Source of the DNA: Hofstenia miamia
Lineage: Eukaryota > Xenacoelomorpha > Acoela
DNA length: 64,000 nt
Reading direction: 5' to 3'
Assembly: GCA_004352715.1 (NCBI GenBank)
Contig: SCFE01000076.1
Span: 912,485-976,484 of the forward strand
Below the pieces are notes generated by a model. That model was not told the origin of the DNA. It searched no databases and was given only the letters and a program-made list of their open reading frames with translations. The translations under genes and the position numbers were made by a program. The stretch's first letter is position 1. Every line of letters starts with the position of its first letter. Shown one piece after another: positions 45,683 to 56,600 of the stretch.

Positions 45683-45785
45683 CCAATCAGCATCCAGAAT
45701 TCATCTATATAAGGGCTGGCTTGCCGAGACGAGTTCATTCCAGATTTTGCCAGCACAGGGTGAATATCTCTTCTATCGTGTAAGT
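45683..45785 (+). promoter_or_regulatory. Core promoter: CCAAT box, TATA box, initiator and spliced leader exon
   Basis: CCAAT lies at 45683-45687 in AACCAATCAG, and the TATA box TATATAAG at 45706-45713. The initiator TCATTC is at 45735-45740 with its A at 45737, 31 bases after the first T of the TATA box. A consensus splice donor GTAAGT starts at 45780, so transcription from 45737 would give a 43-base non-coding first exon. The local sequence is markedly less AT-rich. I find no gene directly downstream except a damaged transposase and then the YR unit A at 47.2 kb. It could belong to either or to a lost gene. Confidence 0.55.
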
Positions 45786-45982
45786 TTTTCATTAATTGCT
45801 CATGTAAAAATCAATATTTTCTATTGCAAACTTGTGTCTCTAGGGCTAATTTTTAATGCTGATTCTGAATTTCACTAAATTCCTATTATTTAGAATGCTA
45901 TTAAAGGCGAAGGTATAGAATAGGGTTCACGCAGACAAAATAAACACTAATCCAGGGTAAAAAACGATGAGACATGCAATAA

Positions 45983-46681
45983 CAAACGCATGATAGCACG
46001 CGGTATACTGACCGCAGATTACAATTTTGTGAAATTTTCCCAAATGAAATTAATACAAACGTAGAAATACTCGATCATATTCTGTGGACTGATGAAGCCA
46101 CCTTTAAACTATCAGGACATGTTAACCGCCATAATTGTGTTTATTGGGATACTACCAACAAACATGTTACAATTGAGACTCAACTCAATCAACCAGGTGT
46201 TACAGTTTGGGGAGGAATTTCATCCGATGGCTTGGTAGGACCAATATTCTTTCATACTACTGTGAATGGCCAAAATTATTTGGATGCTCTTAAGACCATC
46301 ATTCCCACACTCGAACAGCGTCCTGATTTCAATGAAATGTACTTCATGCAAGATGGAGCCCCGCCCCATTACGCGACAATTGTGCGTACATTTCTTGATG
46401 AGCAATTTCCTTCACGCTGGTTCGGAAGACGTGGTTCGATTGAGTGGCCTCCTAGATCGCCTGATCTCACACCGATGGACTACTTTCTATGGGGTGTTGT
46501 CAAAGATGATGTCTATGGCAGAAAGCCTACATCTGTTCCGGAAATGAAACAATACATAACTGATTCATTCAATCGTATCACGGAAAACAAAGAGCTGTGT
46601 TCCAAGGTATGTCGTGGTGTTGAACATCGTCTTGAAAAATGCGTTACCAATGAAGGAAAGCAATTTGAACATTTATCTTAA
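45983..46681 (+). pseudogene. Tc1/mariner-superfamily transposase with DD41D spacing, 5'-truncated
   Basis: The open frame after TAA 45980-45982 reads DRRLQFCEIFPNE, then ILWTDEATFKLSGHVNRHN (first catalytic Asp), TVWGGISSDGLVGPIFFH, MYFMQDGAPPHYATIVRTFL (second Asp) and RSPDLTPMDYFLWGVVKDDV (third Asp in M-D-Y), ending at TAA 46679-46681. I count 41 residues between the second and third Asp. The catalytic half is intact, but the helix-turn-helix DNA-binding part is missing, and stops lie upstream. Proteins of this type are widespread in arthropods. The element's right end is probably ATGGGCCACCCTGTA (46787-46801); no matching left end is seen. Confidence 0.85.
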
Positions 46682-46786
46682 TCTTTGAATACATACTGTT
46701 TGTTTTTATGTTTTTTTGTTGTTTATGCTGTGCTTAATTCACTATTTCTTGTTATTTAAATGTTTGTATTAACTGTATACAAACTT

Positions 46787-46801
46787 ATGGGCCACCCTGT
46801 A
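46787..46801. repeat. Probable right terminal inverted repeat of the DD41D element
   Basis: ATGGGCCACCCTGTA lies 105 bases after the transposase stop. Many elements of this family end in a GG-CACCCTGTA-like motif. The left mate was not found, consistent with 5' truncation. Confidence 0.45.
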
Positions 46802-47174
46802 TATTTAAGGATATTAGCAAAGAAAATTTGAAATTCATAAAATACTTAACTCTTATTAAACAAATTACAAGATATAAAAGTATATTTATGCAAATCTATA
46901 AATTTTTTGTAAATCAAGTCCTTATTTGAGATGTTTAAATTGGAACTTTTATGCTTTGCAACCACTGCTTTGCATTTTCAGAGAATTCTTTTCCCGATTT
47001 GTATTTATTTCCACATTTTAATTACTGATTACTAAAACCGAATTTATAGCTAGCGTGATAACGTTGCATACATTTTAATGCAAAAATAAGCATTCCGCTA
47101 TTGTTATAAATATAATTTGAATAGTGCGGATGTACAGTATCTCCTGGGATGAGATGATGGCAAAACTCAAATAA
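46802..47174. other. No gene recognised
   Basis: AT-rich spacer between the DD41D element and YR unit A. Nothing is seen except a possible leader of the downstream frame. Confidence 0.4.
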
Positions 47175-48035
47175 ATGCGTGGTGATGCCCATGGAATGGC
47201 GTGGGAAATTATGAATCTAAAAACGGTTCTTTTTCTTCTTCTTACCTACCAATTGTGCTGCTGTCTGTCAGCAATTCTCAACCTAATATTTGAAGATCTT
47301 AGAAAAATTGAACAGACAAACAACCCTACTGTGGTATCAGACCATAAGACAGAATATATGCATCCAGTTAACTTCTACATTAGCAATGATTTGAGACCAC
47401 ATTTTAGGTTCCTGAAAACAGCATACATGGAAATGCGCTTGGATTCCCCAAAGTTTTTATTCTGCACCAGATCAAATACTGTCGATTTAAATGTCAGGAG
47501 ACATTGTTCAGCAACTATAAAGCAGATTCTTAAAGCAGACATAGACATAAATGCCACTATAATTAGAAACGTCTGGGATACTCACATCTTGAACGACTCT
47601 AGTATTACTGAAGATCAACGACCAGAACATTTGATGCATTTGATACAAACCAGACATTCAGAGTCGACGACCAGAAAATTCTCTGCAACACTATAAACAT
47701 CAAAACTCAATCTTTATACACCTGGAATAGTGCAAGCCACCAATGACATTCCCTCTATGTCTTCATCTAAGAGAAGGAAGTCTGTATCTTTTAATACAGA
47801 TTTGGAAGAAAGAACCCCTCGTCATTCAATCCTTAAGAAACCTCGAGCATTGGTAAGTTATGCTTTTTTATATTTATATATTAATTTGTTTTTAGATTTC
47901 GCCATCATTAAATGAAGCCACTGACATCAATGATGTCTTCATTGCCCCAAGTGATCATTCAGAAATGAATTTAGAGGAAGAAGAAACATTATTACAAATG
48001 GACATACCATCTGTCCTAGATAAAGCTATTGGTGA
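47175..48035 (+). pseudogene. YR unit A, first gene: recombinase C-terminus plus KxVxF/SILK segment
   Basis: The frame 47175-47696 includes FLKTAYMEMRLDSPKFLFCT, then DINATIIRNVWDTHILND and HLIQTRHSESTTRKF. The I-I-R (HxxR-type Arg) and the later His fit a tyrosine-recombinase C-terminal half, but the nucleophile position nine residues after the His is Ser. A TAA at 47694-47696 is followed in the same frame by QATNDIPSMSSSKRRKSVSF and TPRHSILKKP. A 43-bp intron (47853-47895) follows, then SLNEATDINDVF and an acidic stretch. The same order (Arg...His...F-Y, then KxVxF, then SILK, then acidic) recurs in unit C, and its second part in unit B. It is dead as it stands. The YR call comes from motif spacing, not from a database. 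Confidence 0.6.
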
Positions 48036-48479
48036 ATATATCAGTTTTCATTTTTTGTATTTGGTTCAGTTAAGTTCCATTGCAAACAGAACAACTGCTT
48101 AAATATTTTTATTTTCGAAATTTCTTAAATGATTTATATGAAAGATGATTAAAGATACTTTCATATTAGTTTTAGCTGTTTTCAAGCAATTCCATGTTTT
48201 TGAGCTTAAAATTAATGTCATTTATTATATTTATTATCTTATTGAGCAGGTAATTAATATTTGTTCAACAGATATTTATTATGAATTTTAGAATACAATT
48301 TATGGATATTTAACGAAAAACACCATCTGCTTAGACGTAGTGAAGTAATGTAATTGTGGAACAAAAGGTACAAAATTAACTTGAACTTGGTTATATACTT
48401 TTTAGGGCAGATGTAAAAGACATTTGAAGTTTTGTTTTTTTGCACGAAACCTATATTACGCTGTGCACAGCATCTTTGA
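48036..48479. other. Spacer inside YR unit A
   Basis: AT-rich, closed in all frames. The FKGKIW/STW segment seen at the corresponding place of units B and C is absent here. Confidence 0.4.
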
Positions 48480-49550
48480 ATGGTTCATAACATTGCTAAC
48501 AATATAACTGTACTGTCACCTTACGTATACAAAAAGAATTCCCACATATTTTATTGCCGGGTATGCCACAAAGTCACAAGACAGCGCAATCAGCGTAAAG
48601 AGCACAGTGATATTGAAAGGCTTCCAAAAGGTTTTTGCTTTTTTCCAATAATTTTATTAATGTGTTTTAGGATGAATTACACATTTCTATTCAAAAATGC
48701 ACAGTAATTGCAAGCAAACTGTGAATCACCAAATAACAGAAAATGTGCAAAATTACATTGCCATTGAAATAAGTACTTTTTCGACGAAGCCAAACGCAAC
48801 ATCTGAGGCTAAAGAAAACTTTCAAAAAATGCTTCAAAGGGAGTGTAAAATTATTGGTCTGCTAAAGGAGAAAACAAATGATTTTTCCAATTTTAGCCAA
48901 ATTGTAAGCCAAGTAACTTGCACTAGGGGAGACATGAAGTGGTTTGTTGAGTATGATTATTGCATACATTTTTATGTATTTACAATTTCTTGTTGCATTA
49001 TTGAAGTGGGACAATGGTTATGGAAAACTGTGCCTTTATCTTAAAAAGGCAAAATGACAGTAATGTCTTTAATTTTACCTGATTTCAATCAAATCAAAGA
49101 AATTTCAATTGTAATTTTTTTATTATGAACAAATAATTTATAGTATATTAGCCCTGTTACCAACATCTTCTAAAAAACAACATTTCTGAAAGATGGTTCA
49201 ATGTTATGGGAGTGTATCTACTAATTTTAAATGGAGTGGGTCCCAAGACTTTGCTATAACTAAATTCTTCTCATTTTATAGGTTCTACAATCAGGGAGGA
49301 AAATGTTTGCCTGGTTATAATAGTTCCACCTGCTTTGAGGGATGTCATCCAAAATAAAAACAGTATATTTTGTCTTTCTAAGTATTCTTATTTTTTAGGG
49401 TTTAGTAATATATATACACCGCTTAAAACCTTCAAAACGGAAATGGCCACTTTTAAAACTTCTAAATCTTTCCTAGCCATGGCTACCATGCCAGTTCAAC
49501 TGCATGGAAAAAATTTTGAACTACATTAAAGAACACGATGAATCTCCAAT
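48480..49550 (+). pseudogene. YR unit A, second gene: zinc finger, N-terminal domain and box I
   Basis: 48480-48640 reads ITVLSPYVYKKNSHIFYCRV and CHKVTRQRNQRKEH (C-x2-C...H). 48697-48960 reads STKPNATSEAKENFQKMLQR and ECKIIGLLKEKTNDFSNF, a helical N-terminal domain also seen in unit B. After a spliced or broken stretch, about 49055-49105 reads VMSLILPDFNQIKEIS. An intron-like GTAATT...TTAG follows, then WFNVMGVYLLILNGVGPKTL. That last piece is the recombinase box I, where the catalytic Arg of the family is Gly (codon 49239-49241). Stops at 49038-49046 and about 49258 make it non-functional. Its C-terminal exon is 50945-51085, beyond inserted repeats. Confidence 0.6.
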
Positions 49551-49659
49551 ATTTATGTACAATTTGAAACCTGTAATTTCAATAAGATTTGGCAGTCTAA
49601 TACAACGAGGTATAAATTAATATATTAATCTGAAAGTTAACTGATACAACTTTGAATGC

Positions 49660-50832
49660 AATGTTTAAAAATGCAGGAACTACAAAGCAGTCCAACCATT
49701 TTTATAGAAATTCAATTACATTTCATGAAATCAATTCTATTAGCAATAGAAAATTATTTAATTAAAAAAAAAAAAAATAAATATATATAATTTGATACTA
49801 TTGTGCTCAAATTTAAGCTATGCAATTTATAATCATCATCAAATACAAATTTTGTGGTATTAAAATTTACAATGCACTACATTAATTGTTGTTAAAATAC
49901 GCATACACTAAAAAATATTCAAAATGTTGGTCGTACTTTGTTTGTTGATTAATCTTTGTTTATTTATATATTATATATATATATATATATATATTATTCC
50001 ATTTATTACAGCCAATGCCTTCCATAGTTGATTGATTTCTTGGCTACAGCAAATCTGAAAGTCTTGAACTTCAATAACCATACACTCTTGTTTGTAGCAA
50101 CCGAACCAACACGTAGTTTAAACATGAAAAAGTGAACCCTCATTTTGCGCGCAAATTAAACCCCGCCCAAAAAAGTTTACAAAAATTTTATTTGCCCTGT
50201 TTTTTTCCCTTTAAAAGTACAGGTCTTTGAATTCACGTATTCTGAAAGCATTAAAATTAGGGGCCCAAAAAAAACCAGCGATTAAACCAGGAAAAAGGCA
50301 TTTAGAAAATTCCTTAAAAATTTTTTGAAATGAAAAATTTGAAAAGCCCTTTTAATCTAAAAATTTTCTTGCATTGTATTTTTTTGGGGTAAAAAAGAAG
50401 ACGGCAGGATTGAACGCAAGAAAGGGCCAGGCAGAGCACCGAAAACTACCGAAAGATCGAAAAGTATTCTTAGACGCCTCTCAGTAATGGGTCCGAAACT
50501 AANNNNNNNNNNNNNNNNNNNNNAATGGCAATGTTTAAAAATGCTGCACCGCAAAGCAGTCCCACCATTTTTATAGAAATTCAATTACATTTCATGAAAT
50601 CAATTCTATTAGCAATAGAAAATTATTTAATTAAAAAAAAATATATATATATATATAATTTGATACTATTGTGCTCAAATTTAAGCTATGCAATTTATAA
50701 TCATCATCAAATACAAATTTTGTGGTATTAAAATTTACAATGCACTACATTAATTGTTGTTAAAATACGCATACACTAAAAAATATTCAAAATGTTGGTC
50801 GTACTTTGTTTGTTGATTAATCTTTGTTTATT

Positions 50833-50861
<29 letters not shown>
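49660..50861. repeat. 330-bp direct duplication around a Tc1 fragment and a 21-N gap
   Basis: 49660-49994 and 50524-50861 are nearly identical (CAATGTTTAAAAATGC start, (TA)n end). Between them are 50.0-50.4 kb of poorer-looking sequence with long homopolymers, a Tc1 fragment and the gap at 50503-50523. An allele with a Tc1 insertion and one without it, joined end to end, would produce this pattern. Confidence 0.75.
50398..50502 (+). pseudogene. Tc1-like transposase DNA-binding fragment
   Basis: The frame EDGRIERKKGPGRAPKTTER, then SKSILRRLSVMGPKL, matches the Tc1 paired-like domain linker (G-x-GRxRKTTxRxDRxIxRLSxxxP). It runs into the 21-N gap. The sequence just upstream is rich in homopolymers, which suggests raw-read quality. 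Confidence 0.65.
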
Positions 50862-50863
<2 letters not shown>

Positions 50864-50944
50864 ATAATAAACTGTAGTCATAAAATTTAGCATCCTCTAC
50901 CTTAAACATGAACTTTGGGCAAATAACTCCAACTGATATCCGGA

Positions 50945-51085
50945 AGTGTTTATCAACCTGGAATATACAAAATAATTCAGGAGTGCTGCGCACCTCTCGA
51001 AGCTTCCTTGGAACATGATTTGCTCACAGCCGAAAAATTTTATAGTTCAGCAAATTCCATTAAAAATAAATTTCTAGCAAGCAAG
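50945..51085 (+). pseudogene. YR unit A, recombinase C-terminal exon with intact His and Tyr
   Basis: The first part reads RKCLSTWNIQNNSGVL, matching unit B (RRCLSLGNIKNNSGTL). After a one-base shift it reads EASLEHDLLTAEKFYSSANS. The pattern L-x-H-x8-Y is that of the tyrosine-recombinase C-terminal box (as in LGHxxxxTTxxY). The His is at codon 51014-51016, and the Tyr nucleophile candidate at 51041-51043, nine residues later. This is the only unit whose second gene keeps both. Further downstream (51412-51610) a frame with VRNEELLKEFYHYFNKKEVP and NFLIKNFFQQRKL is open but unrecognised. Confidence 0.6.
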
Positions 51086-51641
51086 GCCTTGGTATTTTAA
51101 TTAAGAAGTTTACATATATAAGAATTAATTTAGAAAAACTGATTGAAATAGAATTTCCTATAGAGAAAAATGAAGAAATTGCAGAAGAAGCCCCCAAATA
51201 TGAATCTGAGCGGTTAGCAAGTTTCTTATTTATCAAAGCTAACCTTCCAATGGTTTATTTTTAGCTTGCTATTTGCACATCCTGCTACATACATTACTAT
51301 TCAATAAAATTATATGTACACAATTTAAAAATTAGAAAAATGATAAAGAATATTTTAGAGATCTTGATGAGTGACTTTCTGCACTTTATATCAAAGGAAC
51401 ATTAAAGAAGATTGTAAGCAAACAAAGAAAAGAACCACATGTTAGAAACGAAGAATTACTTAAAGAATTTTATCACTACTTCAACAAAAAAGAGGTGCCA
51501 TCGAACTTTTTGATTAAAAACTTCTTTCAACAAAGAAAACTTGATTTTGCAATTTTTGAAAGTATCCGAAATCAAGCGCGTCTTATGCATAAATGTTCTG
51601 TATTTGTCTGAATATATTTATTTAGAGTTTATTGAGTTTTT

Positions 51642-51644
<3 letters not shown>

Positions 51645-51683
<39 letters not shown>

Positions 51684-52490
51684 TTGTAATTTATGCTGAA
51701 TTTATATTCGTCATTTATAATCATATACCTATATAGTTGCCGTTCATAACTATTTTTTTATTTATATTATTGATATTTTAAATTTATTAATTAATTATAT
51801 ACTTTATATTCGTGTCTTTTTTATTTATTACACACAGCCTTTGCCTTTTATTTTTATTTATATCAAGCGTATACTTAAAACCGGTTCGGTTGCTACAAAC
51901 AAGAGTGTATAATATTGTTAAGTACATAGTAATCAAAGGTATTATACCTAATCCTATTCATATAAATCTATAAAGAGTAGTTGTAGATGTAGATTTTAAT
52001 TTGGAAGCTAATGAACTGAAGTCGATCCAAGCATTACTCACTGAGATATTAACGATTATTCCCCAAAATATAGGATCAAGACGGTATAGTGGATTGTAAA
52101 GGAAATTTCAAAATAAAAACAAAGTAGTCCATATCCTACACATCTTGAAAGAATTTTACTAGATGTAGTTTTTAATTTGGGAGCTAATGAACTAGGTGTG
52201 AAGTTGATCCAAGCATTTTTGCTGAGAAATTACAAACGACGAATATCTGTAAAAACCAGCAAAAAAATTTTTTTCATTTTAAATCTTTAGACCCATCAAT
52301 CCAGTAGGATTTATTTTTGAGAGGGTACTGAGATACACTAACTGAAAAATTCGAAAATTTTGCATTCTCCTCAATTTTAAACCCCAAAAAGGCGTTTGTA
52401 ACAGTTATTCATTTTTTTCAGAATTCGTTGTTTGTAATGAAGTTTCACCATTAGTATGGTACAAACGACGAATATATATGTATATATATG

Positions 52491-52530
<40 letters not shown>
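51645..52530. repeat. (TA)n tracts, a 70-bp direct repeat and a possible MITE
   Basis: (TA)n at 51645-51678 and 52476-52527. A 70-bp sequence (TAGATGTAG...TAATTTGG-AGCTAATGAACT...GATCCAAGCATT) occurs at 51982-52050 and 52161-52230. AATTACAAACGACGAAT at 52224 and its inverse ATTCGTTGTTTGTAAT at 52424 could be ends of a 210-bp fold-back element. Related words recur at 51683 and 52462. Confidence 0.5.
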
Positions 52531-52531
<1 letters not shown>

Positions 52532-55200
52532 TTAAGAAAATTATTATCAAAATATTTTAAAATTAACTTATAAGTTTCAGTATGTTATTATTTTTCAATT
52601 TATAGTTGTTTTTATGTGTGCTCAAAGACACTATTAAATAAGGCATTTAAAAACATTAAAAGTACTTGACATTTTCAATATCTTTATTAACAGTTACTAA
52701 TTTTCAAGAATTCTTTATTGATGAGGTATAAAATTTTTATATTGAAATTGGATTTTTTTCTTATTCATTTAGTTCAAATTTTCTAACCCAACTCAAATAT
52801 GAATTTAGAAATATTACGATAATTTCAGTAAACACAATCAGGCATTTCAAATTTAAGTTGACTATTTCAAATAATTGAACAAAATATCAGAATATTTCAA
52901 GTGTAAATAATTAATTCAACTTGGGACATGATGGTGAATATTCAATCAATCAAAATAGCTGCATTTTAAAAACAAACATCCCAATATTTATTTAAAAGCT
53001 TCAGTTCACAATTTAATACCAGAAATAAATGAAAACCATTGATATATAGCAAGAAAGAACCTGAACGTGGATTTATCAATATTACAAAAAGTTCAATTAG
53101 GAGATGCATTAAATGTAAATACAATATGTTTATTTTTTTATTTTTAATTATTATACTTGTTTTAAAAATGTTATATTCACTTATTTGAATGTAATGCAAT
53201 AACTTAATTAAAAATATACTAAGCAGTAGATGATATCTTATAGATTTGTGGTTTAAAGTTAGGTTAGACTCCTACCAAATTTATCAGACAAGAATTGTAT
53301 CCATTTAACTAATATTTTCATATTTTATCAAAATTACAAGTTCAACTCTGTTTATAGAATTGCTTTCATCTTTGGAATGTTTTTTCTGATGGCAAATCAA
53401 ATAAGAGTTCTTTGGATATAAACCTGAAATTTGGTTCTAGATGTATCATATTTATGCTAAGTAAACATATTTGCAATTTCTATCACCTATGTTAAAAATT
53501 TGGACTGCTAATTAAAATATTTTGAGCCATTTAAAGATTTAATAGATGATATTACTATAAACTCTAAGTAAAAACAACAAATTTTAAAGAGTGAAAATTT
53601 TTAGCACAACCTGCACTTGGCGGATTTCAATGTTTGACACACCATTTTAAAGCCCTATTCCTTGTGTATCTCCCTAAAAAAGAAGAATGCAAGTATCTTT
53701 ATTAATAAAGTCACAATAATTTTTTAATTTTCCTGTTTAAAAAATTTTCTACATTTTTATTTATTCTATGTGACTTTTTTGTGGCCCCTGATTATAGACG
53801 TAGTGTTAGCAATTAACCAAATCCAAAAAAGGAAAAATATACTAATTTGCAAAATATATCAAAATCATTTCACTTTATAAATTGAGATTTTTAAGTTTAT
53901 TTCTAAATGTATTTTAGTATTTCACTATAATTTTTAAATTTAAAATGGATTTATATTGTTAATGTAGATGTGTATAAGAGTTATCACTATGCCTAGAAAA
54001 ACCAAGGCCAAATATAAGGGAAAAAATTAAGGTTTGCATTGGACCAAAATCATTCTATTTATTGCATAGAGAATAAAAAATAAAGACGCAAAACAAATTT
54101 TCAGCTTAAAAGTCTGAAAATTGGTAAATGTTAGCTATTATTTTTTACAAATTTATTAACTAAGCCTACAAAATTGAAATTAACAGACATTGCTATTGCA
54201 GTAGTTTTAGACAATTGCTATTTTATTTCTATTTATTTACATTGAAGTCTTAATTAAAAAATGTTCCAAGTTCAGTTTTTTTGGTCTTTTGATATCATAA
54301 ACCTTTGATAGCAAAAACCAAGGTCACATTAAAATTTCTAAGATTGTGATATTGAAACTCTGGAAAATGCTAATTGGTCAAGAATTTTATTTCCTGATGA
54401 ATGGCAATGTCTAAAATGTAAAAAAACTTATTTTTGAATCATTTAAAAATTCACATTTTAGAAATTTTGAAATTGGTCACAAGATGCCATTCAAAGGTTG
54501 ATAAAACCAGGCCATTCCCTAAAGGACCATTTAAAATATGAAGCAACACAAGGTAATCATTTCAGAAACACATCTAGAATATCATTTTATTGTGCAAATT
54601 TGTAAAAGTATTTGCTTTGAATAAATATTTCCAAAGTTAGTATAGCCGATTTTTTCATATTTTCAACTCGTAACTTTAGTGAAATTTCAACGAAATAATT
54701 GCTTATTGCTTTTATTTTTAATTTTTTGCTTAACAATAAAAAAAACTATTGAAATAATGATGTTGATTTTAAAAAATTTTTGGCCCTGGTTTGTAGTTAA
54801 ACACTATACCTGTTTAAGCAGAGTCCAAAAAAAACCTACTATTGACGTAATATAAATTTTATAAACTTTAATTTTGTTAATATTGAAGGATATAACAATC
54901 CTTTTATTGAATTTAGTGTCATTTTTAACAAAAATAAATGAAATTATATTTTTTGTTAAAATTCAGTAGGGTTAAGCATATAATTTAAATGATGTCCAAT
55001 GAACTGTTTAACAAATTTTTAAAGAGATCTAAACTATCTCAATGATGATTAAGCTGTAAATATTCTAAAAAATACTAACTTCAATATTTTAATTTAATGG
55101 GGTTATTTTGGCCCTCAAATTATATGGTTATTCAATAATGACCTGAAATTGTAACCCTAGGGCCACCATTTTTGGTTAAAAAGATAAATTTGTGAAATCT
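52531..55200. other. 2.7 kb AT-rich, no gene recognised
   Basis: Closed in all frames except short stretches. It precedes YR unit B, where the recombinase C-terminus seen at the start of units A and C would be expected; I do not see it here. Confidence 0.45.
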
Positions 55201-55204
55201 ACAC

Positions 55205-55957
55205 ATCTGGCTCAGGAAGAACTTCGCAATCAATGCCATCAACGTCCAAGAAGAAGTATGTGTCCTTTCAAAGTGATTCAGAAGCAACCACACCAAAAAA
55301 ATCAATCTTAAAGAAAGCTAAACCAATAGTAAGCCATCTTGTTTTTATATTTATATATTAATTTGTTTTTAGTTGACAACATCATCAGAAGAAGAACTCA
55401 CTGACAATCTAAACGATGCATTTATTGGGACCAGTGAAGTATCAGAAATGGAAACTGCAGAGGATCCAACAGAACCACTTAACAAAGCTATGATTGAAGA
55501 CACTCCATTAAATCATCCTTCCATTTTCATTCATGATCCAGAATCAAGCAATCCAGACAGGGATTTTATGAAATTTGACTTGAGAAGGACAGATCCAGAT
55601 TATCAATCTGATAATGAAGTAAGTAATTATTTATTGTTTTCTAATATTTATATGTGTTAAGATCTCTTCAGCTGGATCAGCAGATGTAACAGCTTTAAGT
55701 ATACAATCAAATGTATGAGTAACAGAATTAATTGTAGAAGAACTATCATTATTTAGAAAGAAACTCACAAAGTTTAAAGGCAAAATTTGGACCAAGGAGC
55801 AGATTGATATGGTTACCAGTTTAGGAGAAATATCAACGTGGCTAGCCAAGGATGCTCTCTCTAAATTTTTAGTTAATTTCAGACCAACAAGTGCTGATAT
55901 CAACAAAATTTATGAAAAGTTGAGATCCAACTATAAGAATGCTTCCAAAGGACTTTA
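55205..55957 (+). pseudogene. YR unit B, first gene: KxVxF/SILK segment and SLG-STW domain
   Basis: Exon 1 reads SQSMPSTSKKKYVSFQSDSE and TTPKKSILKKAKPI. A 44-bp intron (55329-55372) is followed by LTTSSEEELTDNLNDAFIGT, a long acidic region and a second 43-bp intron (55619-55661). The last exon has one in-frame TGA, then KFKGKIWTKEQIDMVTSLGE, ISTWLAKDALSKFLVNFRPT and SADINKIYEKLRSNYKNA, ending at TAG 55955-55957. The last domain recurs in unit C and is unknown to me; its helical nature suggests a small DNA- or protein-binding fold. KYVSF and SILK resemble the RVxF and SILK docking motifs for protein phosphatase 1. Confidence 0.55.
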
Positions 55958-56254
55958 GTCATGTGTTTTTGAAAATGGTTACTTATGCCTGAAGGATGGT
56001 TACTTTTTCCCCAATTTTTTGAATAGTGTTGAATAATGTTTTAGACTTCAATTTCAGCAAATTTGAGATCAGAAATGGCGAAACTATGATTTTTTTAAGC
56101 ATCCAGATTGCAGAATTTTGCAATAAAATACTTGAAAATAAATTTTGTTGGGAGCTGTCCAGTTAACATCTAACTACAAGTAAGTTATCGTTTATTTATG
56201 ACACTCTTCTTACCTAATTTTTCATGCAGATTTTTTCTATATTTTGTATTTTAG

Positions 56255-56600
56255 AATGCCTCTGAGATACATGAAGTGCCTCATGTGCAGAAAGCAGGAA
56301 CTGCATCTGTGACGTCATCTCTCTTTATCACACAAAATGGGTGGTGATACTCTACTAAATTTGATGATAGACATTGTCAGGCTAGAAGATCATGAATCAG
56401 TTGTAACGTGTTTGGATTGCAATCACATATTTTCCACAAGCAAGAAACATCAAGGCCACCAGTATCACCATTATAAGAAGACTGATGAATTCCTCTATGT
56501 CCCGTCAATATTTAGAAGCAGAATAAGGAACCTTCTCAATCAAAGATCAGAAGATCTACCAGATTACTTAGAGAAGTACCTTTCCACGGCGAATCAATGA
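56255..56600 (+). CDS. Unrecognised Cys/His-rich ORF in YR unit B
   Basis: The 87-residue frame from 56337 has DIVRLEDHESVVTCLDCNHI and FSTSKKHQGHQYHHYKK, a zinc-finger-like C-x2-C-x10-H-x2-H pattern. It is followed by a helical SIFRSRIRNLLNQRSEDLPD. Just before it, 56262-56318 in other frames has a second Cys pair (KCLMCRK). It may be an exon of the recombinase gene or a separate accessory protein. No homolog is recognised. It has no stop inside the frame, unlike its neighbours. Confidence 0.45.

Larger units (their letters stand above)
50081..51909. repeat. 27-bp perfect inverted repeat, 1.8 kb apart, with TA flanks
   Basis: 50081-50107 (TACACTCTTGTTTGTAGCAA then CCGAACC) is the exact reverse complement of 51883-51909. 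If the leading TA is the target duplication, the ends CACTCTTGTTTGTAGC look like Tc1-type terminal repeats. The Tc1 fragment at 50.4 kb belongs to the left one. The YR exon at 50.95 kb between them argues that the right end is a second copy or results from the mis-joined gap. Confidence 0.6.

Noticed and set aside
46220-46547. Additional frames overlapping the DD41D transposase
   Set aside because: Shadows of the real transposase frame in other phases; only the frame with the catalytic motifs is kept.
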